64,000 bases of DNA. Origin: Rhodobacterales bacterium HKCCE4037 (GTDB lineage Bacteria > Pseudomonadota > Alphaproteobacteria > Rhodobacterales > Rhodobacteraceae). Of the stretch, positions 1 through 9,136 are shown piece after piece. The notes below the pieces were generated by a model, which did not search any database, was not told the origin of the DNA, and was given only the letters and a program-made list of their open reading frames with translations. Both the position numbers and the translations under genes were made by a program. The stretch lies in assembly GCA_015689645.1 (NCBI GenBank), contig WVSM01000003.1, positions 124,001 through 188,000 of the forward strand, read 5' to 3'. The first letter of the stretch is position 1. The number at the start of each line of letters is the position of its first letter.

Positions 1-1124
1 TAGAGCCGCGCGGCCCGCCCGTCGATCACCAGGTCGCGAAAGCGGAGGCGGGTTTCCTCGGGGCGGTTGACGTAACCGGGTCCGAGCATGCGGGGCCCTT
101 CGAAATGCAGCCGACCGGGGGTGCCGGGCGGACAGGGCCTGTCGTCATCGTCAAGGATCACGGCGGTCAGATGCGCCATCGGCACGCCGACCGACGCGGG
201 CTTGTCACCCGCCGGTCCGGTCAGGAGCGACATGCACACGTCATGGGTTTCGCAGATGCTGTAGAGGTTCCACAGCGCGACGGCGGGGAGCTTCGACAGC
301 GATGCATTGATCAGGTCATCTCCGACGACCTCGCCGTTCAGGACCACGCGCGACAGCGGCAGGGCCTGCGCCTTCTCGTCGGTCAGCGCCCCGAGGAAGG
401 TGTCGTAGAACGACGGTGTGAACAGCATCTCGTCGATGTCATGCTCGATCAGGAAATCCGCGAGTTTCGACGGGGCGAAGAGCGTGCTGGCGTCTGGGAA
501 CCAGAGCTCCGCACCCTTACGCAGGGGCCTGAACATTTCCCAGATCGCGAAGATGTAGATGCAGACGCGCGTCCGGGTGTCGTAGGGCGTGAAGGCGTCG
601 CGCCATTCGTAGGACAGGTAGGCCGCGTCCTGCGAGACCGGGATGCATTTCGGGCGGCCGGTCGTCCCGGAGGTTGCCACGAGGTAGATCGGATCGCGCG
701 GCGAGACCTCGGCGGCCCGCAACGCTCCGGACGGACCCGGCGGCGCGGCCAGCAATTCGGTGGCATCGACCGTCTGGCATTCGCCCGGAAGCTGCCCCGG
801 CTTGGCTGGCTCGCAGGTGACGATCAGGCCCACGTCCAGCTCGGCCGCCACGTTGTGCAGAACCATCTGTGGCATCGCCGGGTCGAGATGCACGAACGGG
901 TGGCCTTGGATGACGCACGCGACCGCACTGGCCGCCATCGCGATGCCGGGGGACCCGAAGATGCCGATGACCTCGTGGCCGTCCATTCGGCGGCCCAGGT
1001 CTGCCGCGAAGTGTCCCAGCCTCCGATAGGTTACCGTGGTGGCACCGTCGGACATGGCTGGCAAATCAGGGAACGCGGCAATCGCCTCGACGAGTTGAGA
1101 GCCGACCGTCTGGTCACTTGTCAT
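1..1124 (-). CDS. AMP-dependent (ANL-superfamily) synthetase/ligase, partial (C-terminus beyond left edge)
   Basis: Translation from an ATG at 1124 gives about 374 residues of an ANL adenylate-forming enzyme, which activates a carboxylate with ATP before transfer to CoA or a carrier thiol. The A3 P-loop reads ATSGTTGRPK, and the later GEVVGDD and SICETHD stretches fit A4/A5-type motifs, so the N-terminal adenylation domain is essentially complete. The sequence resembles NRPS-type adenylation domains as much as acyl-CoA ligases. AAAAGGTG lies 6-7 nt before ATG 1124; an in-frame ATG at 1130 sits too close to it. It lies downstream of the sugar-type ABC operon on the same strand after a 550 bp gap. 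Substrate unknown. Confidence 0.85.
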   Translation of the reverse strand, partial: MTSDQTVGSQLVEAIAAFPDLPAMSDGATTVTYRRLGHFAADLGRRMDGHEVIGIFGSPGIAMAASAVACVIQGHPFVHLDPAMPQMVLHNVAAELDVGLIVTCEPAKPGQLPGECQTVDATELLAAPPGPSGALRAAEVSPRDPIYLVATSGTTGRPKCIPVSQDAAYLSYEWRDAFTPYDTRTRVCIYIFAIWEMFRPLRKGAELWFPDASTLFAPSKLADFLIEHDIDEMLFTPSFYDTFLGALTDEKAQALPLSRVVLNGEVVGDDLINASLSKLPAVALWNLYSICETHDVCMSLLTGPAGDKPASVGVPMAHLTAVILDDDDRPCPPGTPGRLHFEGPRMLGPGYVNRPEETRLRFRDLVIDGRAARL

Positions 1125-1130
1125 TGGCAT

Positions 1131-1682
1131 TCACCTTTTCGCGACGCGAGATCCAAAAATCAAACGAGGAAGCAACCGCCTGCACCTTGAAAACGGAAGG
1201 CCATCCCAGATTGATCCTCGATCGGCGGGAAGGTCGGACGGCACGAAACCGGCCTACTCGCGATCAATCGGTCCGACAAGTCCAACAGGTCAGGCTCGTA
1301 TCCAAATACGTTCTCTCAGAACCGAGATGAGTACCGTTCGCCCAAGTTCAATATTTTTGTGGGGCCTCGGGTTTGCCATTGCGCTCCGCGCAGCACCACT
1401 GGCTCGACGACGTCCATGACCGACTCAGTCCCGTTCTTCCCCTGCATGTCGTTCACGGACGCTACGCGGACGATCAACGCATGGTTCACGCGTTCAATCT
1501 GTGCCGCGCAGGTTCATGTAAGTGGCGCAGGGTCCATGCAGGCTAGCCGGGGTGTGGCCAATCAACCGGACTTGGGGATCTGCGGTCTCCAGAGGATGCT
1601 GCGTCTTGCGCGAAGGGCCTAATCCGCGAGGAATTCTACTACTGGCCCCGCGACGGAATTCGCACCGGCGATATGAATGCCA
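1131..1682. other. Intergenic region, no gene recognised
   Basis: About 550 bp between the ABC ATPase stop and the ligase start, both on the minus strand. It is less GC-rich than its surroundings. Short open frames on both strands (for example 1359-1622) show no recognisable protein similarity and no good Shine-Dalgarno. It probably holds the promoter of the ligase gene, but I could not place -35/-10 boxes with confidence. Confidence 0.5.
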
Positions 1683-3191
1683 TCACGCCGCGTCTCCCGA
1701 AATGCCGGAAATCGCCTGGATGAGCGAATCCTCGGTCACTTCCTCAGCGGTGAACTCACGGGTTATCTCTCCATGATACATCGCGACGATCCGGTCGGAC
1801 ACATGGAGCACTTCCGGCATCTCGGACGAGATCACGATTACCGCATAACCCTGCTTCGCCAATTCCCGCAGAAGGTTGTGGATTTCAGATTTGGAGCCGA
1901 CGTCGATCCCCCGGGTCGGCTCATCGACGATCAAGACTTCGGGCTGCATCGACAGCCATTTGCCAATAACGATCTTCTGCTGGTTGCCGCCTGAAAGATT
2001 GCCGGCAATCGCGCGCCAACTCGGGGCCTTGATCGCCAGCCGATCACGATACTGGTCGTAGATCGCCACCTCGGCCCCTTCCGCCACGAACGGCCCGGCC
2101 CGCAGATCGCTGACCTGCGGCAGGGTGATGTTGTCCCGGCAATTCATTCCCAGCACGAGCCCTTGGGCCTTGCGGTCCTCCGGCACAAGCGAAATGCCGT
2201 TCGAGATCGCCTCGATCGGTGAGGAGATCCTGACCTCTTTGCCTTTCAGGAAGATCCGCCCGCTCGTCGGTTTGCGCAGGCCGAACAATGTTTCGGCGAT
2301 TTCGGTGCGACCGGCGCCGACGAGGCCGTAGAACCCCAGAACCTCGCCCTGCCGCACCTCGAACGTCGCGTTCTGAAAGAGGTGCCCGCAACTGAGATCT
2401 TCCACCCGCAATGCTACGTCGCCGGTCTGCACATGCTCGAAGTTGCGCGTCAGGTCGAGGGACCGGCCGATCATCATCTGCGTGATTTCGTCTTCGTTCG
2501 TTTTCGCCGTCTCGAGCGTTCCCCGATACGATCCGTCCCGCAGAACCGAGATCCGGTCGGTCATCCTGAATATCTCTTCCATGCGGTGAGAAATATAGAT
2601 GATACCGACACCCTGGGCTTTCAGGTCGGCGATCACGTCGAACAGGACAACCTTTTCAGCATCGGTGAGCGAGGCCGTGGGTTCGTCGAAAATGACCGCC
2701 TTGGCATCAACCGTCAGTGCGCGGGCGATTTCGACCATCTGCTGGTTCGCAATCGAAAGATCACCGACCCGCGTGCGGGCATTGAACCCGACCTTCAGCT
2801 TGTCGAGGATCGCATCGGTGCGATCGAACAGCGTCTTCCAATCGACCCGCCCGAAGCTCTTCCTCGGCAGCTCTCCGAGATAGATATTCTCGGCCACGGA
2901 CAGTTCCTGCGCGAGGCTCAATTCCTGGTGGATGAACATCACGCCCTTGGCCTTTGCTTCCAGCGGGCTGATCATGACGGTTTCACGCTCGGCAATGAAG
3001 ATCTTGCCCTCGTCAGGCTGATAGATCCCACCCAGCACCTTCATCAGGGTCGATTTGCCGGCGCCGTTTTCTCCCATCAGCGCGTGAACCTCGCCCGGCA
3101 GGACCGTGAAGCTGACCCCGTCGAGAGCGCGCACGCCCGGGAACGTCTTGACGATGCCTTCAAGGCGCAAGGCCGGTGTCAATTCGGTCAT
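1683..3191 (-). CDS. Sugar-type ABC transporter, double ATPase subunit
   Basis: 502 residues, the usual length of RbsA/MglA/XylG-type ATPases that power uptake of sugars and related polyols. Two ABC domains are visible. The N-terminal one has Walker A GENGAGKST and Walker B VIFDEPT; the C-terminal one has the degenerate P-loop GLVGAGRTE typical of this family, with signature LSGGNQQK and Walker B LIVDEPT. It starts at 3191 with a 4 bp ATGA overlap with the upstream permease, so it is translationally coupled. It is cytoplasmic, docked on the two permeases encoded just upstream. Family assignment is firm; the transported compound cannot be read from sequence. Confidence 0.95.
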   Translation of the reverse strand: MTELTPALRLEGIVKTFPGVRALDGVSFTVLPGEVHALMGENGAGKSTLMKVLGGIYQPDEGKIFIAERETVMISPLEAKAKGVMFIHQELSLAQELSVAENIYLGELPRKSFGRVDWKTLFDRTDAILDKLKVGFNARTRVGDLSIANQQMVEIARALTVDAKAVIFDEPTASLTDAEKVVLFDVIADLKAQGVGIIYISHRMEEIFRMTDRISVLRDGSYRGTLETAKTNEDEITQMMIGRSLDLTRNFEHVQTGDVALRVEDLSCGHLFQNATFEVRQGEVLGFYGLVGAGRTEIAETLFGLRKPTSGRIFLKGKEVRISSPIEAISNGISLVPEDRKAQGLVLGMNCRDNITLPQVSDLRAGPFVAEGAEVAIYDQYRDRLAIKAPSWRAIAGNLSGGNQQKIVIGKWLSMQPEVLIVDEPTRGIDVGSKSEIHNLLRELAKQGYAVIVISSEMPEVLHVSDRIVAMYHGEITREFTAEEVTEDSLIQAISGISGDAA

Positions 3192-4189
3192 ACTTTCAAC
3201 TCCTCTGCGCCCTTGCGGTTCAGCTGGCGATCCAGCAGCAGCACGATGATCAGGATCGAGCCGATCACGAGGTTAACGGTTTCGCTGTTGGCCCCGATGT
3301 GACCCAGACCCTTCCGCAGAAGCTGGATCGCTATGACGCCGCCGAACGTCCCGATGATCGACCCCCGTCCTCCGGTCAGCTTGGTGCCGCCAAGCACGAC
3401 AGCCGTGATCGCCCAGAGCTCGAACAGCATCCCGTCATTGGGGTTGACCGACCCGCTGCCAGAGTAGAACGCCACAGCCGACAGGGCCGAAAGGAACCCG
3501 ATCAGTACGAAATTGATCAGGAAATGCGGGCCAACCCGGATGCCCGCATTCACGGCCGCTTCGCGATTGTCGCCAATGGCATAGGCGTTGCGCCCATGGA
3601 TCGAGCGCGTCATGAGGAGCCACACGACAAGCACCACCGCCAGAAACACCAGCGCGGGCGTCTCGAAACCCAGCACGTTCGCCTCGGCGATATCGACCAT
3701 CGTCCAGTTCAGGTGAAAGGTCGGGTTCTCACCATTGTACATGAACACGAGGCCGCGGTAGCCCAGCATCGCACCAAGGGTGACGATGAAGGCATCCACC
3801 CCCGTCTTCCAGACAACCATGCCATTGACGAACCCCAACAGGCAGCCGGTCAGCAAGGCAAACAGCCAAGCCAGGGGGATCGCCCCATCGCCCATCGCCT
3901 CCATGAACGGCCAAGACATCGAGTCGAGCATCACGATGGCGCTCAGCGCGAAGATCGCGCCCACCGACAGGTCGATGTTGCCGTTGATCATGATCACCGT
4001 CATGCCGATCGCGATGATGCCGATCGGGGCCGATTGCTTCAGAAGAAGCAGCATGTTGTCGAGATCCATGAAGGCGTTGTCGGACAACGACCACCAGCTT
4101 CCGGCCACTTCGAAGAACACAAGCTCAAGCACGATGAAGCCCCAGATGGCACCGTTCTTGAGCAGGTTTTTGAGCGTATCGTTGTTCAT
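3188..4189 (-). CDS. Sugar-type ABC transporter permease (BPD_transp_2 family)
   Basis: 333 residues with about nine hydrophobic segments and the RbsC-like signature LGGTKLTGGRGSIIGT near the C-terminus, which couples the membrane subunit to the ATPase. I place the start at ATG 4189 (MNNDTLK) because GAGGA sits 7 nt upstream; an upstream TTG at 4207 has no such signal. It lies 10 nt after the stop of the paralogous permease at 4200-5180 and overlaps the ATPase gene by 4 bp. Two different permeases in one operon imply a heterodimeric channel. Integral to the cytoplasmic membrane. Confidence 0.93.
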   Translation of the reverse strand: MNNDTLKNLLKNGAIWGFIVLELVFFEVAGSWWSLSDNAFMDLDNMLLLLKQSAPIGIIAIGMTVIMINGNIDLSVGAIFALSAIVMLDSMSWPFMEAMGDGAIPLAWLFALLTGCLLGFVNGMVVWKTGVDAFIVTLGAMLGYRGLVFMYNGENPTFHLNWTMVDIAEANVLGFETPALVFLAVVLVVWLLMTRSIHGRNAYAIGDNREAAVNAGIRVGPHFLINFVLIGFLSALSAVAFYSGSGSVNPNDGMLFELWAITAVVLGGTKLTGGRGSIIGTFGGVIAIQLLRKGLGHIGANSETVNLVIGSILIIVLLLDRQLNRKGAEELKV

Positions 4190-4199
4190 GTCCGGTTCC

Positions 4200-5180
4200 T
4201 CAGGCAATCGGAGACCAAAGCTTGCCGCGCTTCGTGGCGATATCGAGCCAGACGGCCAGGATGATGATCACCCAGGTGACGACGAACTGAACGTAGAACT
4301 CGAGGCCCGCCAGCAGCAGACCATTCTGGATGAAGCCGAGGATCAGCACACCGATCACCGTCTTGAAGATCGTGCCCGATCCCCCCAGAAGCGATGCGCC
4401 CCCGAGGATGACCGCGGCCAGAACCTCCAGCTCCAGACCCTGTCCCACGGTGTTCTGCGCGCCCATCGTGCGGCTTGCCTGTATGAGGCCGGCTGTCGCG
4501 ACGCAGAACGCCGAAATGATGTAGGTCAGGAACACGACGCGCGCCCGGGGAATGCCCGAGAAGGTCGCCGCCGTCCCGTTGCCGCCGACGGCGTAGACCT
4601 TGCGACCGAACGGCGTCTTGGCGAGCACGATGCCCAGAAACGCGGCAAGCAGGGCGAAGATCAGGACGGGCACCGGTATGCCCAGCGCGCTGCCGCGCCC
4701 GAACACGTCGAACCAGGTTGCGCTCTGGTTGGCGATATCCATGTTCTGACCGCCCGAATAGGTCAAAGTCAGGCCGTGGATCGCCGACAGCATCCCAAGG
4801 GTCACGATCAGTGAATTCAACCTCAGGTAGCCGATCAGGAACCCGTTCAACGCGCCAAGGCACAGCGTCATCGCGAACATCGCCGGTATGGCGAGTGCGG
4901 GGCCGAACGCCGGGTTCTCATGCAGGTCCAGCACCACGATGGCGGAAAAGGACAACATGGAACCGACGGACAGATCCAGGTTGCCACCGATCACGACGAA
5001 GGTCACGCCAAGCGCCATCACGCCGAGGATCGCCGACGACCGGATGACGCCGAACACGTTGTCGATATCGATGAACCGGGGGTTCCAAAACGTGAAACCG
5101 ATCATGAAGACAAGAAACGCAACAAGGATACCCTGCCGCGCCAGCACGCCTCCAACGGATTTCACCATCGCCTCTGCCAT
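4200..5180 (-). CDS. Sugar-type ABC transporter permease (BPD_transp_2 family)
   Basis: 326 residues, a second RbsC-type membrane subunit with repeated hydrophobic helices and the motif LGGASLLGGSGTIFKT near residues 265-280. GGAGG lies 9 nt before ATG 5180. It is the first of the two permeases in the minus-strand transport operon (binding protein, SDR, permease, permease, ATPase) and is separated from the SDR stop by 72 bp. It forms the transmembrane pore with the product of 3188-4189. Substrate unknown. Confidence 0.93.
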   Translation of the reverse strand: MAEAMVKSVGGVLARQGILVAFLVFMIGFTFWNPRFIDIDNVFGVIRSSAILGVMALGVTFVVIGGNLDLSVGSMLSFSAIVVLDLHENPAFGPALAIPAMFAMTLCLGALNGFLIGYLRLNSLIVTLGMLSAIHGLTLTYSGGQNMDIANQSATWFDVFGRGSALGIPVPVLIFALLAAFLGIVLAKTPFGRKVYAVGGNGTAATFSGIPRARVVFLTYIISAFCVATAGLIQASRTMGAQNTVGQGLELEVLAAVILGGASLLGGSGTIFKTVIGVLILGFIQNGLLLAGLEFYVQFVVTWVIIILAVWLDIATKRGKLWSPIA

Positions 5181-5252
5181 GTCTTCTGTCCTCCCTTCAG
5201 GACGGTCCCTCGGGACGCCCTCCCCCTTTCCCTGCCGCAGGCTCCCTTCGCC

Positions 5253-6059
5253 TCAGACCAGGGTCATGCCTCCGTCGATCATCACGATCTGGCCGGTCAT
5301 GTAGTCGCTGGCCCGCGACGCCAGGAACGTGGTCGTCCCGGTGATGTCCTCCGCCCGGGCGACCCGTCCCCTCAGGATCTCGGCCGAGAATTCCTGCATC
5401 GCCTGCCCCGGTTTTTCGGACGCGCCGATGGCCATCAGGTCGCGGTCAACCTCATCCCACATCTCGGTCGCGACCACGCCCGGCGCGAAACCGGTAACCG
5501 TGATGTCGTGCTTGGCAAGGTCGCGCGCGGCGGATTGCGTCAGGCTGACCACAGCCCATTTCGATGCACAATACGGGGCCACGTTGTCGAACCCCTGACG
5601 TGATGCCACGGAGGCGGTGTTGATGATCTTGCCGCCATTGCCCTGCGCGATCATCTGCCGCGCGGCCTCCTGCATTCCGATCAGACAGCCCAACCCGTTC
5701 ACATCCATGATGAACGACCAATTCTCTTCGGTCACATCCATGAAATTCATCGGCTTGTTGACGCCCGCATTGTTGAACATGACGTCGAGACGGCCAAAGG
5801 CGTCCACCGTGCGTTCGATCATCTGCTGCGTCCTGGTGCGATCCCGCACGTCGACGCCAACGGATATCACCGCATCATCGGGAACATTCGGACGCGATCG
5901 GATTTCGCTGGCGACTTCGTCGACGCGGGCGGCGTTCTGGTCCGCGAAACAGACCTTTGCGCCCTCGTCCAGCAGCGCCTCGGCAATGGCGCGACCGATC
6001 CCCCGAGCGGCTCCGGTCACGATACATACCCGGCCCTCTACTCCCCTTGGCTCCGCCAC
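5253..6059 (-). CDS. SDR-family NAD(P)-dependent oxidoreductase
   Basis: 268 residues of a classical short-chain dehydrogenase/reductase. The N-terminal TGAARGIG nucleotide-binding loop, the NNAG motif and the Ser...YCASK catalytic triad are all present, and the C-terminus ends DGGMTLV as in sorbitol/butanediol-type SDRs. I chose GTG 6059 because GAGGAG precedes it at a normal distance and the residues upstream are not SDR-like. It sits inside the ABC operon between binding protein and permeases, so it most likely oxidises the imported alcohol or polyol. It is clearly paralogous to the SDR at 9137-9946; both share a NKP...MD...NW stretch and a GMQE.ARQMIAQG helix. Confidence 0.93.
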   Translation of the reverse strand: MAEPRGVEGRVCIVTGAARGIGRAIAEALLDEGAKVCFADQNAARVDEVASEIRSRPNVPDDAVISVGVDVRDRTRTQQMIERTVDAFGRLDVMFNNAGVNKPMNFMDVTEENWSFIMDVNGLGCLIGMQEAARQMIAQGNGGKIINTASVASRQGFDNVAPYCASKWAVVSLTQSAARDLAKHDITVTGFAPGVVATEMWDEVDRDLMAIGASEKPGQAMQEFSAEILRGRVARAEDITGTTTFLASRASDYMTGQIVMIDGGMTLV

Positions 6060-6100
6060 GTCCCGTCTCCTCGCCGTCGGTTCCCTGTTTCTTGCTGAAA

Positions 6101-6132
6101 AATGCATGGGGCCGACCGTGTTGGCCGACCCC
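6101..6132 (-). terminator. Hairpin attenuator between binding-protein gene and SDR
   Basis: On the minus strand a 10 bp stem (GGGGTCGGCC with GGTCGGCCCC, two G-U pairs) closes over the loop AACAC and is followed within a few bases by TTTTT. It lies 14 nt after the binding-protein stop. The position is that of the partial terminators often seen after periplasmic binding-protein genes, which keep the binding protein more abundant than the membrane subunits. Confidence 0.65.
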
Positions 6133-6145
6133 AAGGCAAGTCTGA

Positions 6146-7105
6146 TCAGAAGACCGGGCGGTCGAATTCGCCCATGTTTTCCTGCGTGATCTTCGGCGTG
6201 TCGAAATAGTTGAGGAAGGGAACCTCCTCACCTGCCAGGATATCGAGCGCCGTCTGCAGCGCCGCCTCGGCATCATCGACCGGCGACTGGTAGATCGAGC
6301 CCCAGTATTCGCCACGCTCCATCGCATCGTAGCCGACAGCGAAGTTGGTGGCGCCGACAAAGGTGATGTCACCCGCCCGATCCGCCGCCAGCGCTGCGTT
6401 CAGGGCTCCGACGCCCATGTTGTCATCGCCGGAATAGACACCGTCGATGTCGTCGTACTGAACCAGGAACGCTTCCATCACGCGCTGCGCGTCTTCGCGG
6501 TTCCAGTTGCCCGGCTGGCTTTCGACCAGTGTCACGTTCGGGCACACTTCCGGCAGACGGTTTTCGAAGCCTTCGGCCCGCTCGATCGCGGTGGTGTAGC
6601 CCGGCTGCCCGGTGATCTGCACGATCTGCGCCTCGTCCTGGATGCCGAGCTCGGTGAAACGTTCGCACATGATCTCGGCCGCGCGCGCGCCCTGCGTGAC
6701 ATTGTCAGGCCCCGAGAAGGAGCGGACGAAGTCGAAGCCGTCCTCGGCAATGTTCGAATTGGTGATGATGACCGGGATTTCGGCCTGGAAGGCCTCACGC
6801 ACGGCCGGGATCACGGCCTGCCCGTTCGTCGGCCAGATGATCATCGCATCCACGTCCTGCTGGATCAGATCCTGGATCTGCGCGATCTGACGGGCCACGT
6901 CACCACCGGCGTCCAGGACCACGACCTCGACGTCGGGGTTGGCTTCGGCGGCTGCAATGAACGCCTGCTCGTAGGTGGTCTGATAGCTGTCCACACCGAC
7001 GTTGTTCTGCGTGATGCCGATGGTGACGGACTGGGCCGCAGCCGCACCGGCGAAGGCGACAAGGGCCGTCGAGCACGCCAGCGAAAGTTTTGTCATACAG
7101 GTCAT
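6146..7105 (-). CDS. Sugar-type ABC transporter substrate-binding protein (Peripla_BP_4/RbsB-like)
   Basis: 319 residues. A Sec signal peptide (hydrophobic LACSTALVAFAGAAAAQ) leads into SVTIGITQNNVGVDSY, the start of an RbsB-type type-I periplasmic fold with IIWPTNGQAVIPAV typical of the hinge-proximal strand. The start is ATG 7105, with GGGAGG 6 nt upstream; a longer frame to 7198 has no ribosome site. First gene of the minus-strand transport operon and divergent from the regulator at 7309. It is followed by a hairpin attenuator. It binds the imported compound in the periplasm; the ligand could be a sugar, polyol or other small hydroxylated molecule. Confidence 0.93.
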   Translation of the reverse strand: MTCMTKLSLACSTALVAFAGAAAAQSVTIGITQNNVGVDSYQTTYEQAFIAAAEANPDVEVVVLDAGGDVARQIAQIQDLIQQDVDAMIIWPTNGQAVIPAVREAFQAEIPVIITNSNIAEDGFDFVRSFSGPDNVTQGARAAEIMCERFTELGIQDEAQIVQITGQPGYTTAIERAEGFENRLPEVCPNVTLVESQPGNWNREDAQRVMEAFLVQYDDIDGVYSGDDNMGVGALNAALAADRAGDITFVGATNFAVGYDAMERGEYWGSIYQSPVDDAEAALQTALDILAGEEVPFLNYFDTPKITQENMGEFDRPVF

Positions 7106-7219
7106 TTCGTTCCTCCCAATGTATCTGGGGATTGCCGCTCGCCGACCGGGGCCGGGAATCATGCTGCGCAATCCGAGGCCCATGAACGGATATTTCACCG
7201 CCGAGCTGGTTGGTCATTT

Positions 7220-7254
7220 TGTCCGAAATGGACATAATTCCATCCAATATGGAT
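7220..7254. promoter_or_regulatory. Divergent control region with two small palindromes
   Basis: Between the divergent binding-protein and regulator genes lie TGTCC-gaaat-GGACA (7220-7234) and ATCCA-ata-TGGAT (7242-7254), two perfect 5+5 bp palindromes whose centres are 21 bp apart, that is on the same face of the helix. The half-site TCCGGACA recurs at about 7282-7289. These are candidate operators for the HTH/SBP regulator encoded at 7309-9126. Promoter boxes were not placed. Confidence 0.5.
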
Positions 7255-7308
7255 AAATCGCGAGTCGCGATTGGATATCATTCCGGACATTCCAAGAAGG
7301 AGATGCCC

Positions 7309-9126
7309 ATGAGCCGCCGACCACACCGGGACGCGCCGACACACAGCAGCGAACCCATGAATGCGCAATATAGCCAGACCAACCGATTTGGACAGATTTC
7401 TGCGCCGCTCCAGGCGCAGGTCCCCGTCGGCTCCGCCGAGGCTGAAATCGCGCGCGTCGTGGAGTTTCTTGCCAATATCAGTGTCGAGCTTGAGGCGTCC
7501 CTCGACCCGACGACACCGAATCCCCACCTGAACATGCTGCTGCATCTTCTTCGCGGCCATTTCGAAGGCCGCCTAGTCTCGGCATCTTCGATGGCCGCCG
7601 CCTCGGGCGTTCCTTACGCCACCGCGATGCGGAAACTGGCGGAAATCCAGGCCGCGGGTCATGTCGAGCAGCGGCCGCGGACAAAGACCGGACGCAGCTT
7701 CTCGCTACATCCCAGCCAGCAACTGCTGGAGCGGTTCGGACTCGTTTCCAGTCGTGTCAGCCGCATCGCGCGCAAGACCTTCGGTGGCACGACGCACACG
7801 TCGGATTACTTCTACGGCGGCTCCTACGTGACGGGGCAGGCAACGATCGCGCCTCAGCCCGCTCTGTTGTCCCCCCTGAAACTGGCCGGTGGCCTTCGCA
7901 TTCTCATCCACGGCGATCCCACCTTCATGGTGATGGAATCCCTCAAGCGGCAGTTCGAACAGATCGTTGGTACCGACATTCACCAGCGCGCTTTCTCCAT
8001 CGACCGCCTCCATGAAGAGGCCCTGCGCAACGCCGAACGCAAGAAAAGCGCCTATGACCTGATAGCGGTCGACCTGCCGTGGATCGGTGAATTCGTGTCC
8101 AAGGGGGTCTTGCATCCGTTGAACAAGGTGATGGATGTCGATCGCCTCGACCCGGGCGATTTCCATACCGCGGGCTGGCAGGCGACACATTGGGGCGGCC
8201 AACCCTACGGTGTGCCAAGCCAGACCACGCCCGAGCTCATGTTCTACCGCAAGGACTGGTTCTCGAACGACGGTCTCGCTCCACCGGTGACCCATGCCGA
8301 TGTGCTCAACGCTGCACGGCATTTCCACGATCCGCGCCAAGGCCGTTACGGGGTGGCGTGGAATGCCGCACGCGGCACCGCGCTCGGCCACACGTTCATG
8401 ATGACCTGCGCCGCCTTCGGCCAGCCGATCATCGACCTGCCTGCCTTTGCCGGTGGCTTCGATGCCAGTGGCCTCGCCAACCGACCGCACGTGCCGACGC
8501 TCGACACGCCACGCAGCCGTGCGGCCGCGAACTACCTCATGGAGTTGCTGGAATATTCGCCACCCGACATCCTTTCGATGTCCTGGTACGAGCGGGTCCG
8601 GCCCTATGCGGCGGGCAAGGTGGCGATGGCCTACGGCTACACCCTTCTCGCCCCCTATTTCGAACTGGACGAAACCTGCCCGGCCCATGGGAACACAGGC
8701 TACCTGCCGCATCCCCATGGACCGGAAGGCACGCCCATCGCCCCGGTCGGGGGATACGCGCTCTGCATTCCAGCCAACATCGCCGAGGACCGTCTCGACG
8801 CGGCGGTCGAGGCGTTGATCACCTTCACCTCACCGGCCGCGCAGAAATTGTACGTGCAGAACGGCAGTCGGACCGCGCCGCGCTATTCTGTCGGTGCCGA
8901 CCCCGAGGTGCGCCGCCTCTCGTCGATCTTCGAGACGGTCGACCAGATGTCCTGGCGCGACGAACTGCAGTTCTGGCCGCGCCCGCCGATCCCGAAGATC
9001 TCGGACATCATCAACCTGTGCGGCGTCGAGCTTCACGACATGCTGCGCGGTCTGGTCTCGCCGGACGAGGCGCTGGCCCGCCTGCAAGCCCGCGCGGAAG
9101 AAATTCTGGAAAGACAAGAAAACTAG
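7309..9126 (+). CDS. Transcriptional regulator: winged HTH fused to cytosolic solute-binding-protein (SBP_bac_1-like) domain
   Basis: 605 residues. Residues about 60-130 (LNMLLHLL...SASSMAAASGVPYATAMRKLAE) form a MarR-like winged helix; residues about 165-570 resemble an extracellular family-1 solute-binding protein (LRILIHGDP, VDLPWIGEFV, GGQPYGVP, ...PVGGYALCIPAN). There is no signal peptide, so the binding fold must work in the cytoplasm as a ligand sensor. ATG 7309 is chosen for AAGGAG 6 nt upstream. The gene is divergent from the ABC operon and is followed closely by the SDR gene, so it very likely controls both arms of the locus. The architecture is seen directly; the regulatory role is inference. 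Confidence 0.8.
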   Translation: MSRRPHRDAPTHSSEPMNAQYSQTNRFGQISAPLQAQVPVGSAEAEIARVVEFLANISVELEASLDPTTPNPHLNMLLHLLRGHFEGRLVSASSMAAASGVPYATAMRKLAEIQAAGHVEQRPRTKTGRSFSLHPSQQLLERFGLVSSRVSRIARKTFGGTTHTSDYFYGGSYVTGQATIAPQPALLSPLKLAGGLRILIHGDPTFMVMESLKRQFEQIVGTDIHQRAFSIDRLHEEALRNAERKKSAYDLIAVDLPWIGEFVSKGVLHPLNKVMDVDRLDPGDFHTAGWQATHWGGQPYGVPSQTTPELMFYRKDWFSNDGLAPPVTHADVLNAARHFHDPRQGRYGVAWNAARGTALGHTFMMTCAAFGQPIIDLPAFAGGFDASGLANRPHVPTLDTPRSRAAANYLMELLEYSPPDILSMSWYERVRPYAAGKVAMAYGYTLLAPYFELDETCPAHGNTGYLPHPHGPEGTPIAPVGGYALCIPANIAEDRLDAAVEALITFTSPAAQKLYVQNGSRTAPRYSVGADPEVRRLSSIFETVDQMSWRDELQFWPRPPIPKISDIINLCGVELHDMLRGLVSPDEALARLQARAEEILERQEN

Positions 9127-9136
9127 GGAGGAAACC

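Noticed and set aside
7217-7224. TTTTGTCC match to the phage operators in host DNA
   Set aside because: The flanking GG is at the wrong distance and the match is part of a different palindrome (TGTCC-N5-GGACA).
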